Shown one piece after another: positions 8,901 through 17,766 of a stretch of DNA of 64,000 nucleotides; the first letter of the stretch is position 1, and each line of letters begins with the position of its first letter. The notes beneath the pieces were generated by a model. That model saw only the letters and a list, made by a program, of their open reading frames with translations, ran no database searches and was not told the DNA's origin. The translations under genes and the position numbers were made by a program. The stretch is taken from NCBI GenBank assembly GCA_965246915.1, contig CBDFGB010000015.1:62001-126000 (forward strand). Direction: 5' to 3'. The stretch is from CAVRQM01 sp965246915. GTDB lineage: Bacteria > Pseudomonadota > Alphaproteobacteria > Acetobacterales > Acetobacteraceae.

Positions 8901-9101
8901 TTAGTGGCGTTCGTCACGCGACGGGGTCACCCACGGTGCCCGCTGCGCCTCGAACATCGCCTGCGCCCGCGACAGGCCGAGGTCCTTGAGCATTCGGTCG
9001 TCCAGCCTCTCCAATTCCCGCCGGCTCGACCAGGCCGTGATCGCCTCATCCAACCCATGGAGCAGCCGGCTGAACGGCGCGGTGACGGTTTGCAGTGTCA
9101 T
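8901..9101 (-). CDS. DUF1127 small protein
   Basis: 66 residues from ATG 9101, with an AGGAGG ribosome site 8 nt upstream (the longer frame to 9173 lacks this). The C-terminal half (WSSRRELERLDDRMLKDLGLSRAQAMFEAQRAPW) is the YjiS/DUF1127 motif: a Leu/Arg-rich helix ending LxDLGLSR. Short DUF1127 proteins in other alphaproteobacteria affect RNA turnover and phosphate or nitrogen responses. The role here is unknown. It is divergent from a LysR gene, a recurring arrangement for this family. Confidence 0.85.
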   Translation of the reverse strand: MTLQTVTAPFSRLLHGLDEAITAWSSRRELERLDDRMLKDLGLSRAQAMFEAQRAPWVTPSRDERH

Positions 9102-9193
9102 GGCACAGCCTCCTGGTGGTGTTGGGACCAAGATGGGCGCACGGCAGGAATGACGGAAACGAATTGCATTCATGGAGAGGATCAGCGATCTTG

Positions 9194-10090
9194 ATGTCCA
9201 TGGGACATCCAGCGACGATCGACCCTGACTTGCTGCGGGCCTTTTCTTACATCGCCGAAGAAGGAAGCTTTACGCGCGCCGCCGAACGGGTCGGCCGCAC
9301 TCAGTCGGCCGTCTCGATGCAGGTGCAACGGCTCGAGACCGTGCTCGGTCAGCCCGTCCTGCTGCGCGGCAAGGGCGGCACGGTGCAGCTCACCCCGCAT
9401 GGCCGATACCTCCTAGAACGCTCTCGTGATCTTCTGGCGCTGAATGACGAAATTTGGACCGCGTTTCACGCGCCAGCAATCGAGGGCACGGTGCGGCTCG
9501 GCACGCCCGATGACTACGCCCTCAGCCACCTTCCCGCCGTACTGAAGCGGTTCGCCGACCACCATCCGGCGGTCGAGGTCGACGTGCTCTGCGCCCCGTC
9601 CAGCGAGACCATCGCCAAGCTGGAAGCCGGCGAGCTCGATCTCGCGTTGTGCAGCGCCGGACATGAGCCGCCGGATTGGCCGGTGCGCGAGTTGTGGCGC
9701 GGGCCGCTGCGGTGGGTTGTTTCAGAGAAACATTGCGCGCAGCGGATGGACCCGCTTCCGGTGGCTCTTGCGGCCGGAGATTGCGCGTGGCGCCGCGCCG
9801 CGCTCGATGCGTTGCGCAGTGCCGGCCGCCGGTATCGCGTCGCCTATACCTCGGCGACCTTGGCGGGCACGCACGCGCCGGTCTTGGCGGGCTTGGCAGT
9901 CACGGTCTCGCCGCTGACCTTCGTGCCCCCGGGGCTGCGAGCGCTGCCGGCCGGCGAGATCCTGCCGCTGCTTCCGGAGACGGCGATCCTCATGCTGGTC
10001 GCGAGGAGTCCGCGGCAGCCGGTGACCGACATGCTGGCCGGCCACCTCGCCGGTGTCTTCGCCGAGATCGACCGGGCCGCCGCCGCCTGA
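9194..10090 (+). CDS. LysR-family regulator (DUF1127 neighbour)
   Basis: 298 residues from ATG 9194. A GGAGAGG sequence lies about 13 nt upstream; ATG 9200 is an alternative. The N-terminal winged HTH (about 8-67: DLLRAFSYIAEEGSFTRAAERVGRTQSAVSMQVQRLE, split by family rules) is followed by a LysR substrate-binding domain (about 92-285). It is divergent from the DUF1127 gene across a 92-bp spacer, so self-regulation and control of that small gene are likely (inference from LysR practice). Confidence 0.88.
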   Translation: MSMGHPATIDPDLLRAFSYIAEEGSFTRAAERVGRTQSAVSMQVQRLETVLGQPVLLRGKGGTVQLTPHGRYLLERSRDLLALNDEIWTAFHAPAIEGTVRLGTPDDYALSHLPAVLKRFADHHPAVEVDVLCAPSSETIAKLEAGELDLALCSAGHEPPDWPVRELWRGPLRWVVSEKHCAQRMDPLPVALAAGDCAWRRAALDALRSAGRRYRVAYTSATLAGTHAPVLAGLAVTVSPLTFVPPGLRALPAGEILPLLPETAILMLVARSPRQPVTDMLAGHLAGVFAEIDRAAAA

Positions 10091-10144
10091 CGATAGAGGC
10101 GCAACCCCGCGCAGGCTCGGCCACTGATCTTTGGCAGAATCGCC

Positions 10145-10600
10145 ATGCCCAAAATCGACATCGCAAGCGTGCCGAAACGCAACGGCTCGGGCTATCCGTC
10201 ACCCCTCGACGAACCGTGCGCGAACCGCGTTCGGCAGCGCCTCGGCGACGCCGGCGGGCTGGTTGATTTCGGGGTGAATCTGATGCGTTTGCCGCCCGGC
10301 AATTGGTCGAGCCAGCGCCACTGGCATTCGGACGAGGACGAATTCGTCTATGTGCTCGAAGGGGAGTTGACCCTCGTCGAGGATGGCGGCGCGACGACAC
10401 TGCGCGCCGGCGAGTGTGCGGCATTCCCGAAAGGTTCCGGCAACGGCCATCACCTCGTGAACAAGTCGGGCGCGATGGCCGTCTATCTCGAAGTCGGAAC
10501 GCGCTCGTCTGGCGACGTCACCGTCTGCTCTGATGTCGACATGATGAGTTCCAACGCCGATGGTCGCTTTGTGCACAAGGATGGCAGACCCTACGGCTAG
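10145..10600 (+). CDS. Cupin-domain protein
   Basis: 151 residues. Single cupin barrel with motif 1 QRHWHSDEDEFVYVLEGE (57-74; metal ligands H58, H60, E65) and motif 2 around AFPKGSGNGHHLVNKS (the histidine ligand lies in GNGHH). The mononuclear metal fold is certain; the reaction is not. Related cupins include sugar isomerase-like and transcription-associated proteins. Its TAG stop shares the tetranucleotide CTAG with the stop of the convergent UDP-glucuronate decarboxylase gene. Confidence 0.82.
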   Translation: MPKIDIASVPKRNGSGYPSPLDEPCANRVRQRLGDAGGLVDFGVNLMRLPPGNWSSQRHWHSDEDEFVYVLEGELTLVEDGGATTLRAGECAAFPKGSGNGHHLVNKSGAMAVYLEVGTRSSGDVTVCSDVDMMSSNADGRFVHKDGRPYG

Positions 10601-11583
10601 GAAATCTGCAGCAACTTCTCGAAATACGTGATCGTGCGCCGTAAGCCCTCGTCGAGCCTGACCGTCGGCTGCCATCCCAGCACGTCCTTCGCCCGGGAAA
10701 TGTCAGGGCAGCGTTGCATCGGATCATCGGCCGGCAATGGACGGTGCACGAGTTTCGAGCGCGCACCGGTCAGGTCGATGATTCGGGTGGCCAATTCGCG
10801 GACTGGGATCTCGTGCGGGTTGCCGAGATTGATCGGACCCGTGACATCGTCGGCGCTGCGCATCAGCCGGACGAAACCGTCGATCAGGTCGTCCACATAG
10901 CAGAAGGCGCGGGTCTGCATGCCGGTTCCATACAGGGTGATGTCCTGCCCGCGCAGCGCCTGGACGATAAAGTTCGAGACGACGCGGCCGTCGTTGGGAT
11001 GCATGCGCGGACCATAGGTGTTGAAGATGCGTGCGACCTTGATGTGCACGCCGTGCTGCCGGCGATAATCGAAGAACAACGTCTCCGCGCAGCGCTTGCC
11101 TTCGTCGTAACAGGCGCGCGGGCCGGTGATACTGGTGTTGCCGCGATACTCCTCCGGCTGCGGATGCACCGTGGGATCGCCGTACACTTCCGACGTGGAC
11201 GCCTGCATGATCCGCGCCTTCACCCGCTTGGCCAGACCCAGCATGTTGATAGCGCCGACCACACTGGTTTTGGTCGTCTGCACCGGATCGAACTGATAGT
11301 GGATCGGCGAGGCCGGGCAGGCGAGATTGTAGATCTCGTCGACCTCGACATAGAGCGGGAAGGTCACGTCGTGACGCATCGCCTCGAAGCGCGCGTGTCC
11401 AAGCAGGTGCGCGATGTTGTCCTTACGGCCGGTGAAGTAGTTGTCGACCGACAGGACGTCGTGACCGTCGGCGATCAGCCGTTCGCAAAGGTGCGAGCCA
11501 AGGAATCCCGCGCCACCGGTGACGAGGACTCGGGTGCGGGCGGTCGGGTTCGACAAGGACGGCGCTCCATCGCGGGTCTGCAC
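10597..11583 (-). CDS. uxs: UDP-glucuronate decarboxylase (UDP-xylose synthase)
   Basis: 328 residues, an extended short-chain dehydrogenase. It has the NAD motif VTGGAGFLGSH (20-30), the block DEIYNLACPASPIHYQ and AS-TSEVYGDP, the catalytic YDEGK (YxxxK), and ARIFNTYGPRMHPNDGRVVSNFI. These are hallmarks of UXS, which converts UDP-glucuronate to UDP-xylose for surface polysaccharides. dTDP-glucose dehydratases are more distant alternatives. Convergent with the cupin gene, sharing CTAG. Confidence 0.87.
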   Translation of the reverse strand: MQTRDGAPSLSNPTARTRVLVTGGAGFLGSHLCERLIADGHDVLSVDNYFTGRKDNIAHLLGHARFEAMRHDVTFPLYVEVDEIYNLACPASPIHYQFDPVQTTKTSVVGAINMLGLAKRVKARIMQASTSEVYGDPTVHPQPEEYRGNTSITGPRACYDEGKRCAETLFFDYRRQHGVHIKVARIFNTYGPRMHPNDGRVVSNFIVQALRGQDITLYGTGMQTRAFCYVDDLIDGFVRLMRSADDVTGPINLGNPHEIPVRELATRIIDLTGARSKLVHRPLPADDPMQRCPDISRAKDVLGWQPTVRLDEGLRRTITYFEKLLQIS

Positions 11584-11632
11584 GAGAGAATGCGCTCGAT
11601 ATGGTGCGGCGTCGAATGCTGTTCATCAAGCA

Positions 11633-12076
11633 TCACGAAATGGCACGCAGACTTTCGCGAAGACGCGCCGGTTCGTCCTCGGGCAGCATCTCGTCCACCT
11701 CCGCATGCATCGCCTGCCATACTGGCACGGCGCGGGCCAACAGCTCCGTCCCGGTCTCGGTCAGCCGCAGGAGGCGGCCGCGCCGGTCGGCAGGATCGAC
11801 GGTGACGCCGATCAGCCCACGTCGTTCCAGTGGCTTGAGAGCCGCGGTCAGTGTCGTGCGGTCCATCGCGAGAAGCGACGCGACCGGGCCCATGCCGGGC
11901 GGGACCGGGCGGTTGAGCGACATCATGAGCGAAAATTGCCCGTTGGTGAGGCCGAAGGGACGCAGCGCCTCGTCGAACCGCCGCGCCAACGATCGGGCCG
12001 CGCGTTGCACATGCAGACACAAACACGTGTCCCGAACCAGAAGAGTGGTCGAGTAGGGGATCTGGGGCTTTGACAT
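11633..12076 (-). CDS. MarR-family regulator
   Basis: 147 residues from ATG 12076 (a longer frame reaches 12115). Winged HTH with FGLTNGQFSLMMSLNR, VASLLAMDRTTLTAALKPLERRG and the basic wing VDPADRRGRLLRLTETG. The early cysteines in LLVRDTCLCLHVQ recall MarR members that sense oxidants or electrophiles through an N-terminal cysteine; that is an analogy only. It is divergent from the DUF899 gene (83-bp spacer), its likely target. Confidence 0.85.
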   Translation of the reverse strand: MSKPQIPYSTTLLVRDTCLCLHVQRAARSLARRFDEALRPFGLTNGQFSLMMSLNRPVPPGMGPVASLLAMDRTTLTAALKPLERRGLIGVTVDPADRRGRLLRLTETGTELLARAVPVWQAMHAEVDEMLPEDEPARLRESLRAIS

Positions 12077-12088
12077 CGCCCGACTACG

Positions 12089-12098
12089 TTGATACCAA
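12089..12098. promoter_or_regulatory. Candidate MarR operator
   Basis: TTGATACCAA, a near-palindrome with TTG/CAA arms, sits between the divergent MarR and DUF899 genes just upstream of the MarR start. MarR-family operators are often of the TTGATA-TCAA type. No experiment or second copy supports it. Confidence 0.35.
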
Positions 12099-12159
12099 TG
12101 TTTCAGCCGATGCAAGCCGACCGACGAACGATGCTTGCCTGGATGGGAAAGGGGAGGTC

Positions 12160-12891
12160 ATGACGCGCCACAAGATCGTCTCGCGCGATGAATGGTTGGT
12201 CGCGCGCCGGGCCCTCCTCGTGCACGAGAAGGAAGCGACGCGCCTTCGCGATCGCGTCAACGCGGAGCGACTTGCGCTGCCCTGGGTCCGTATCGAGCAC
12301 GACTATGCGTTCGACACGCAGGCCGGCCGTAAGACGCTTGGCGAGTTGTTCGCTGGACGTGGGCAGCTCATCGTCTATCACTTCATGCTGGGACCGGAGT
12401 GGAAGGCGGGTTGCACTGGCTGCTCGTTCCTGGCCGACCACCTGGACGGCGCGCTGCCGCACCTGGAGCATCACGACGTAAGCCTGGTCGCCGTATCGCG
12501 CGCGCCGCTCGCCAAGATCGAGGCATACAAGGCACGGATGGGCTGGCGCTTTGATTGGGTGTCGTCATTCGGCGACGAGTTCAACTTCGATTTTCAAGTT
12601 TCCTACACGGCGGAGCAACTGGCGGGCGACAAGGTGTTCCACAACTTCACGGACATCGACGTGGGCCGCGCGCACGACGAACTTCCCGGCCTCAGCGCGT
12701 TCGTCCGTAATGATGACGGTGAGGTGTTCCACACATACTCGTCGTATGCGCGCGGGCACGAAGAGCTGATCGGCACGCTGATGATCCTCGATCGTGCGCC
12801 GATGGGCCGCAACGAGGCGACTACTATGAACTGGGTGCGCCGGCACGACGAGTACGAAGCTACGCCGGCCCCTCAGAACGTCTCGGCATAA
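12160..12891 (+). CDS. DUF899 thioredoxin-like protein
   Basis: 243 residues from ATG 12160, preceded by GGGGAGG; the longer frame from 12070 runs into the regulator. DUF899 features are present: HEKEATRLRDRVNAERLALPW, LIVYHFMLGPEWKAGCTGCSFLADHLDGALPHL (a CxxC at about 87-90) and the thioredoxin-like core. The function is unknown. The fold suggests a peroxiredoxin or thioredoxin-like redox role. Divergent from a MarR regulator and followed 23 nt later by a VOC gene, it looks like a stress or electrophile response unit. Confidence 0.85.
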   Translation: MTRHKIVSRDEWLVARRALLVHEKEATRLRDRVNAERLALPWVRIEHDYAFDTQAGRKTLGELFAGRGQLIVYHFMLGPEWKAGCTGCSFLADHLDGALPHLEHHDVSLVAVSRAPLAKIEAYKARMGWRFDWVSSFGDEFNFDFQVSYTAEQLAGDKVFHNFTDIDVGRAHDELPGLSAFVRNDDGEVFHTYSSYARGHEELIGTLMILDRAPMGRNEATTMNWVRRHDEYEATPAPQNVSA

Positions 12892-12914
12892 TCGCGACAT
12901 CTCGGAGCAGCAGA

Positions 12915-13688
12915 ATGTCAACACCCAACAGTCAGTTCGTCTGGTGCGAGCTGATGACCACGGACCTCGCCGGCGCCACGGAGTTCTATCGCTCCGTGAT
13001 CGGCTGGAAGCTTGCGGACGCCGGAATGGCCTGGCCCTACGTGATCGCCAGCGCCGGCGACACACCGGTGGGGGGGTTGATGGACCTGCCGCAAGCGGCA
13101 CGCGAGTCGGGCGGCCGGCCAGCCTGGATCGGCTACGTCGGAGTGACCAATGTCGACGAGTCGGCAGGCCGCCTGCGCGATGCGGGGGGCGCGATCCACA
13201 AGGCTCCGGACGACATTCCCGGCGTCGGACGGTTCGCCGTCGTCGCCGATCCGCAGGGTGCGGCGTTCACCCTGTTCACACCAGGAGCCGGCAGCCCGTC
13301 ACCGCCCCCCGCCGGGAGCACGCCCGGCCGCGTCGGGTGGCATGAACTCTGGGCGGGAGATCGGGAAGCCGCGATGGCGTTTTATTCGAGCCTCTTCGGC
13401 TGGACCAAGAGTGACGCGATCGACATGGGGCCGATGGGGATCTACCAGCTCTTCAAGACCGACGGCGGCGAGGCGGTGGGCGGCATGATGACCAAAATGC
13501 CGTCCATGCCGCATCCCTTCTGGCTCTACTACTTCAACGTCGAGGCGATCGACGCGGCGGTCGAACGCGCGAAGGCCGGTGGCGGCCAGGTCATGTCCGG
13601 CCCGATGGAGGTTCCGGGTGGCCAGTGGGTCGCGCAATGCCAGGACCCGCAGGGGGCCATGTTCGCGATGGTGGCGATGGGACGTTAG
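12915..13688 (+). CDS. Two-domain VOC (glyoxalase-like) protein
   Basis: 257 residues, two vicinal-oxygen-chelate domains in tandem. Domain 1 (about 5-123) opens QFVWCELMTTDLAGATEFYRSVIGW. Domain 2 (about 138-257) opens GRVGWHELWAGDREAAMAFYSSLFGW and ends DPQGAMFAMV. A proline/glycine linker joins them. This form is usually annotated as glyoxalase/bleomycin-resistance or as hydroxylase-like, without a proven reaction. Probably co-transcribed with DUF899. Its TAG overlaps the TAA of the convergent tyrA at TTAG. Confidence 0.85.
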   Translation: MSTPNSQFVWCELMTTDLAGATEFYRSVIGWKLADAGMAWPYVIASAGDTPVGGLMDLPQAARESGGRPAWIGYVGVTNVDESAGRLRDAGGAIHKAPDDIPGVGRFAVVADPQGAAFTLFTPGAGSPSPPPAGSTPGRVGWHELWAGDREAAMAFYSSLFGWTKSDAIDMGPMGIYQLFKTDGGEAVGGMMTKMPSMPHPFWLYYFNVEAIDAAVERAKAGGGQVMSGPMEVPGGQWVAQCQDPQGAMFAMVAMGR

Positions 13689-14572
13689 GCCTGCTTGAGC
13701 TCGATGAGGCTTTTGCGGATTACCCGGCTGCGCAGGATGCGGTCCTCGATATAGGCCGCGTCGCCCCAACGGACGGCGCGCGCCATCGCCTGGGCGTCCT
13801 CGGTGAAGCGCGCCAGCATCTCCAGCAGCGCCTCGCGGTTGTTGAGGAAGACGTCGCGCCACATCACCGGGTCGCTCGCGGCGATGCGGGTGAAGTCGCG
13901 AAAGCCGCTGGCGGCGAATTGGAGCACCTGCTGACGGCTCTCGCCCTCCAAATCGTCGGCGGTGCCGCAGATCGTAAACGCGATCAGATGCGGCAGATGG
14001 CTGACCACCGCCAGCACGCGGTCGTGGTGCGACGGCTCCATCACCTCGACCATGCTGCCGCAGCGCCGCCAAAGCTCGGCGACGCGCTCGATCGCGCCGG
14101 AGTCCGTTCCCGGTGGGGGCGTCAGCAGGCACCAGCGGCCCTCGAACAGGGATGCGAATCCGGAATCCGGCCCGGAGTATTCGGTCCCGGCCAACGGATG
14201 AGCGGGCACGAAATGCACGCCCGCCGGCACCAGCGGCCCCACGTCGCGCAGGACCGACTGCTTCGTCGAGCCGACATCCGTCAGGATCGTGCCTGGCGCC
14301 AGATGCGGCGCGATCGCCTCGGCCAGCGCCGCGTAGGCCCCGACCGGAGCACACAGCATGACGCAATCGGCCCCGTCGACCGCCGCGGCCGGATCCAGCT
14401 CGCACCGATCGGCGAACCCGAGTTCCGCGACCCGGTCGAGCGTCGCCTGGGTCCGCGCGTTCACCACGACCTCGACGGCGATGTCGCGGCGCTTTCGGGC
14501 CACACGGGCGACGGAGCCGCCGATCAGTCCAGCGCCCAGCAGCGCCAGCCTGCGAAACAGCGGCTCAGCCAT
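13685..14572 (-). CDS. tyrA: Prephenate/arogenate dehydrogenase
   Basis: 295 residues from ATG 14572 (8 nt inside the hisC end). Rossmann motif ALLGAGLIGGSVAR near residue 10, the VMLCAPVGA and TDVGSTKQSV blocks, and the TyrA signature HFVPAHPLAGTEYSGPDSGFASLFEGR. SHLPHLIAF follows, with the conserved histidine. It makes 4-hydroxyphenylpyruvate or tyrosine with NAD(P). Whether prephenate or arogenate is preferred is not readable. It is the third gene of the CM-hisC-tyrA operon. Confidence 0.92.
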   Translation of the reverse strand: MAEPLFRRLALLGAGLIGGSVARVARKRRDIAVEVVVNARTQATLDRVAELGFADRCELDPAAAVDGADCVMLCAPVGAYAALAEAIAPHLAPGTILTDVGSTKQSVLRDVGPLVPAGVHFVPAHPLAGTEYSGPDSGFASLFEGRWCLLTPPPGTDSGAIERVAELWRRCGSMVEVMEPSHHDRVLAVVSHLPHLIAFTICGTADDLEGESRQQVLQFAASGFRDFTRIAASDPVMWRDVFLNNREALLEMLARFTEDAQAMARAVRWGDAAYIEDRILRSRVIRKSLIELKQA

Positions 14573-15656
14573 GATCGGCCATGAACCGCGCGAGCGTCGC
14601 CGCAACCGCATCGCACTCGTCGGCCGTGCCGACCGTGATGCGCAGGCAATGCGGCAGGTCGTAGGACGTCAACGCGCGCACGATGATACCGACGGCCTTC
14701 AGGCTCGCATCGGCCGCCGTGGCTTTGGCTGGCGTGTTGAAGTCGGCAACGACGAAGTTGCCGGCGCTCGGCCATACCCTGATCCCCGCTGAGTCGAGCG
14801 CTTCCTCCAGCCGCGTGCGAAACGTCTCGTTGTGCGCGCGTGACCGCTCGACCCAGCCGGGCTCGGCGAGTGCGGCCATCGCCGCCGCCTGCGCCGGCAG
14901 ACTTACGTTGAACGCGCCCCGGACCCGGTTCAGTGCGTCGACCACGGCCGCTGGCGCGTAGCACCAGCCGACCCGCGCGCCGCCGAGACCGAAGATCTTG
15001 CTGAAGGTGCGCAGCATGACGGTGTCCGCCCGAGCCTCCACCATCGCAATACCGGCGTCGTAGTCGTCACGATCGACATACTCCGCATAAGCCCCGTCCA
15101 GCACCAGCAGCACGCGCGACGGCAGACCCGCGCGCAGCCGCTGGACCGCGGAGGCCGGCAAAAGGCTGCCGGTCGGGTTGTTCGGGTTGGCCAGAAACAC
15201 AACGGTCGTCGCCTGCGTCACCGCGGCCAGCAGGGCATCAACGTCAGCGGTCAGATCCCGCTCGGGCACGCGCACCACGCGACTGCCGGCATACGCCCCG
15301 GCGATCCGGTACATCGCGAAGCCGTGCATCGTCATGAGCATATCGGTGCCCGGCCCGCCGTAGATCGACGCGAGATGCTGGATCAGTTCGTCCGACCCCG
15401 TGCCGCAGACGATGCGCTCCGGGTCGAGGCCGAACCGTCGGCCGATCGCCCGGCGCAGCGCGGAACTGCCGCCGTCGGGGTATCGATGCAGGTCGGACGC
15501 GACCGCCGCGTGGGCCGCGATGGCGCCCGGCGGAGGGCCGAACGGACTTTCGTTGGCCGAGAGTTTTGCGACCCGGTTGCTGCCGGGCAGCGTGTGCGCG
15601 CCGGGAACATAGGCCGCGATGGCCAGCACATCCGGCCGGGCGACGGGCGTCGTCAT
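14565..15656 (-). CDS. hisC: Histidinol-phosphate/aromatic aminotransferase
   Basis: 363 residues from ATG 15656, joined to the upstream chorismate mutase by ATGA. Class I/II PLP fold: KLSANESPFGPPP, FLANPNNPTGS, LLVLDGAYAEYVD and the PLP lysine in RTFSKIFGLGGARVGW. The HisC family transaminates histidinol phosphate, and many members also use aromatic keto acids. Because it lies between chorismate mutase and tyrA, a main role in Phe/Tyr synthesis is likely. Confidence 0.9.
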   Translation of the reverse strand: MTTPVARPDVLAIAAYVPGAHTLPGSNRVAKLSANESPFGPPPGAIAAHAAVASDLHRYPDGGSSALRRAIGRRFGLDPERIVCGTGSDELIQHLASIYGGPGTDMLMTMHGFAMYRIAGAYAGSRVVRVPERDLTADVDALLAAVTQATTVVFLANPNNPTGSLLPASAVQRLRAGLPSRVLLVLDGAYAEYVDRDDYDAGIAMVEARADTVMLRTFSKIFGLGGARVGWCYAPAAVVDALNRVRGAFNVSLPAQAAAMAALAEPGWVERSRAHNETFRTRLEEALDSAGIRVWPSAGNFVVADFNTPAKATAADASLKAVGIIVRALTSYDLPHCLRITVGTADECDAVAATLARFMADHG

Positions 15657-16504
15657 GGCGCTTCGTCCTCGACCGGCAGGGCATAGCCGCCCACCACGAC
15701 CGCGCCCTTTGGGCGGTCCACGCCCTGGCCGCCGAGGAGGAGGCCGTCGACCTCGAGCAGCGCCCATCCGGTCCCGCCGGGATCGCGATCGACCACGGTT
15801 GCCGCTGTCGCCATCGTCTCGCTGTCAGCGAGATCGGCGACAATCAACGAGCGGTCGACGCCGCTCGCATCGGGCGGGGCGACAGCCACCACCAATGCCA
15901 GCATGGCAATGGCTCCCTCCGGCCGCGGGCATCCCCAGAACGGCAGGCGCGCCACGACATGCAGCCGCGGGCCGTGCGCGTCGCGAAGGCTCGTCCACCA
16001 GTGGCCGCCTGTCGCGCCAGGCATCGGCAGCACGGCGGCGCTTACCTCTCCAGCCGCCACCATGCGCAATGCCTCGCCCGGACCGGCCGCGACCCGCAGC
16101 GCGGTCAGGGCACCGAAATGCTCCCGTGCAAGTTGCACCAGAGGCGCGTCGGGCCCGGAGTCGCACGCGGCAATAACGAAACGCTGCTCGATGGCGATGC
16201 TGGCGGCGAAAATCTCCCGCCACACCCGCGGGATGGCGCGCGCCGGCAGCCGCCCCGAGTGCCGCGCCAGAAGGCGGCGAATGATCGCCGCCTCGCGTCC
16301 AGGGCGGAACGGCACCTTGCCGATCCGCGCGAGTTCGCCGACCCGCTCCACCACCCGGGCACGGCGCATCAGCAGGTCGTGGATAGAGTCATCGATTCGG
16401 TCGATCTCCGCGCGAAGATCGCCCAACTGGGTCGGCAGATCGGCCATGGTCGGATTCGGCGAGCCGGTCGCCGGGACGGGCGTCGCCTGATGATCGGGCA
16501 TCTC
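15653..16504 (-). CDS. Chorismate mutase with degenerate PDT-like tail
   Basis: 283 residues from ATG 16504 (ATG 16450 is an alternative; the longest frame, to 16966, runs under metX). The AroQ-type helix DLRAEIDRIDDSIHDLLMRRARVVERVGELA and RPGREAAIIRRLLARHSG lies at about 25-90. The C-terminal region (about 110-283) resembles a prephenate dehydratase/periplasmic-binding fold in layout (LAREHFGALTALRVAAGPGEALRMVAAGEVSAAVLP) but lacks recognisable dehydratase TRF or ESRP motifs. It therefore may supply only mutase activity or act as a sensor. First gene of the aromatic operon, divergent from metX. Confidence 0.8.
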   Translation of the reverse strand, partial: EMPDHQATPVPATGSPNPTMADLPTQLGDLRAEIDRIDDSIHDLLMRRARVVERVGELARIGKVPFRPGREAAIIRRLLARHSGRLPARAIPRVWREIFAASIAIEQRFVIAACDSGPDAPLVQLAREHFGALTALRVAAGPGEALRMVAAGEVSAAVLPMPGATGGHWWTSLRDAHGPRLHVVARLPFWGCPRPEGAIAMLALVVAVAPPDASGVDRSLIVADLADSETMATAATVVDRDPGGTGWALLEVDGLLLGGQGVDRPKGAVVVGGYALPVEDEAP

Positions 16505-16617
16505 AATTTCGCGCTGCGGACACGCTGCCATACCGGATGCGCCGCAGTGTGCAAACGGCGCGGACGCCGAGGCACCATGCATTGCCGCCGCTGTCGAGCA
16601 GCGGCATATGGGCGCAC

Positions 16618-17766
16618 ATGGACCTCGCGCCCGAGACCATCGCGCACACCTTCGCCATCTTCGAAGACGGGCTAAGCCTGGACTGCGGCATAACATTGCC
16701 GCGACTGACTGTCGCCTATCAGACGTATGGCGCGCTGAACCCGTCCGCCAGCAACGCGATCCTCGTGTGTCACGCCCTGACCGGCGACCAATATGTCGCC
16801 GAGCCACATCCGCTGACGGGCAAGCCCGGGTGGTGGGAGAAAGTGGTCGGGCCCGGCCGGCCGATCGACACCGACCGCTGGTTCGTCGTCTGCGCCAACG
16901 TGCTCGGTGGCTGCATGGGCTCGACCGGCCCGCGCGAGCCGCGCGACGGACGGGACGGCGAACCATGGGGCATCGATTTCCCCGCCGTGACCATTCGCGA
17001 CATGGTCCGGGCCCAGAAGCGGCTGATGGAACATCTCGGCATCGGCAAGCTGTTCGCGGTGATCGGCGGCTCGATGGGCGGGATGCAGGTCCTCGAGTGG
17101 GCCGTGACCTATCCGGAGTGCGTGTTCGCGGCCGTGCCGATCGCGTCTGCCGCCTATCACACCGCGCAGAACATCGCCTTCCACGAAGTCGGGCGGCAGG
17201 CGATTTTCGCCGATCCGGATTTCTGCGGCGGCCGCTATGAACGCGAGGGGCGTACGCCGGCGCGGGGGTTGGCGGTGGCGCGCATGGCCGCCCACATCAC
17301 CTACCTGTCGGAGGAAGCTCTGACCCGCAAATTCGGCCGCAGGTTGCGGGGGCCGGAGACGCTTGCGCTGTTCGGAGACATGTTCGAGGTGCAGAGCTAT
17401 CTGCGCCACCAGGGCAGCACCTTCGTCACGCGCTTCGACGCCAACAGCTATCTCACGATCACCCGTGCGATGGATTACTTCGACCTCGCCGCCGAGCGTG
17501 GCAGCCTCGCGGACGCATTCGCCGGCACGCGCACGCGGTTCTGCGTCATCAGCTTCAGTTCCGACTGGCTGTTTCCCACGGCGCAAAGCCGAGCCGTCGC
17601 GCGGTCGCTGAACGGGGCGGCGGCGAACGTGAGTTTCGTCGAGATCGCCACCGACAAAGGCCATGACGCCTTTTTGCTCGACGAGCCGGATTTCCACCGC
17701 ACCTTGTCGGGATTCCTCGCGGGGTGCGCCGAGCATGCGGGACGGCTGCCAGCTTGGGTGCCATGA
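16618..17766 (+). CDS. metX: Homoserine O-acetyltransferase
   Basis: 382 residues from ATG 16618. Alpha/beta hydrolase with ILVCHALTGDQYV, GWWEKVVGPGRPIDTDRWFVVCANVLGGCMGSTGP, the nucleophile elbow GGSMGGMQ (Ser152) and terminal ATDKGHDAFLLD (catalytic His). It acetylates (or succinylates) homoserine with acyl-CoA for methionine synthesis. A hairpin GCCGCTG/CAGCGGC (16587-16605) sits just before the start. Coupled to metW by ATGA. No SAM-II riboswitch is evident in the 113-bp leader. Confidence 0.93.
   Translation: MDLAPETIAHTFAIFEDGLSLDCGITLPRLTVAYQTYGALNPSASNAILVCHALTGDQYVAEPHPLTGKPGWWEKVVGPGRPIDTDRWFVVCANVLGGCMGSTGPREPRDGRDGEPWGIDFPAVTIRDMVRAQKRLMEHLGIGKLFAVIGGSMGGMQVLEWAVTYPECVFAAVPIASAAYHTAQNIAFHEVGRQAIFADPDFCGGRYEREGRTPARGLAVARMAAHITYLSEEALTRKFGRRLRGPETLALFGDMFEVQSYLRHQGSTFVTRFDANSYLTITRAMDYFDLAAERGSLADAFAGTRTRFCVISFSSDWLFPTAQSRAVARSLNGAAANVSFVEIATDKGHDAFLLDEPDFHRTLSGFLAGCAEHAGRLPAWVP

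Noticed and set aside
16505..16617. SAM-II riboswitch before metX
   Set aside because: No matching core could be seen, only a small hairpin.
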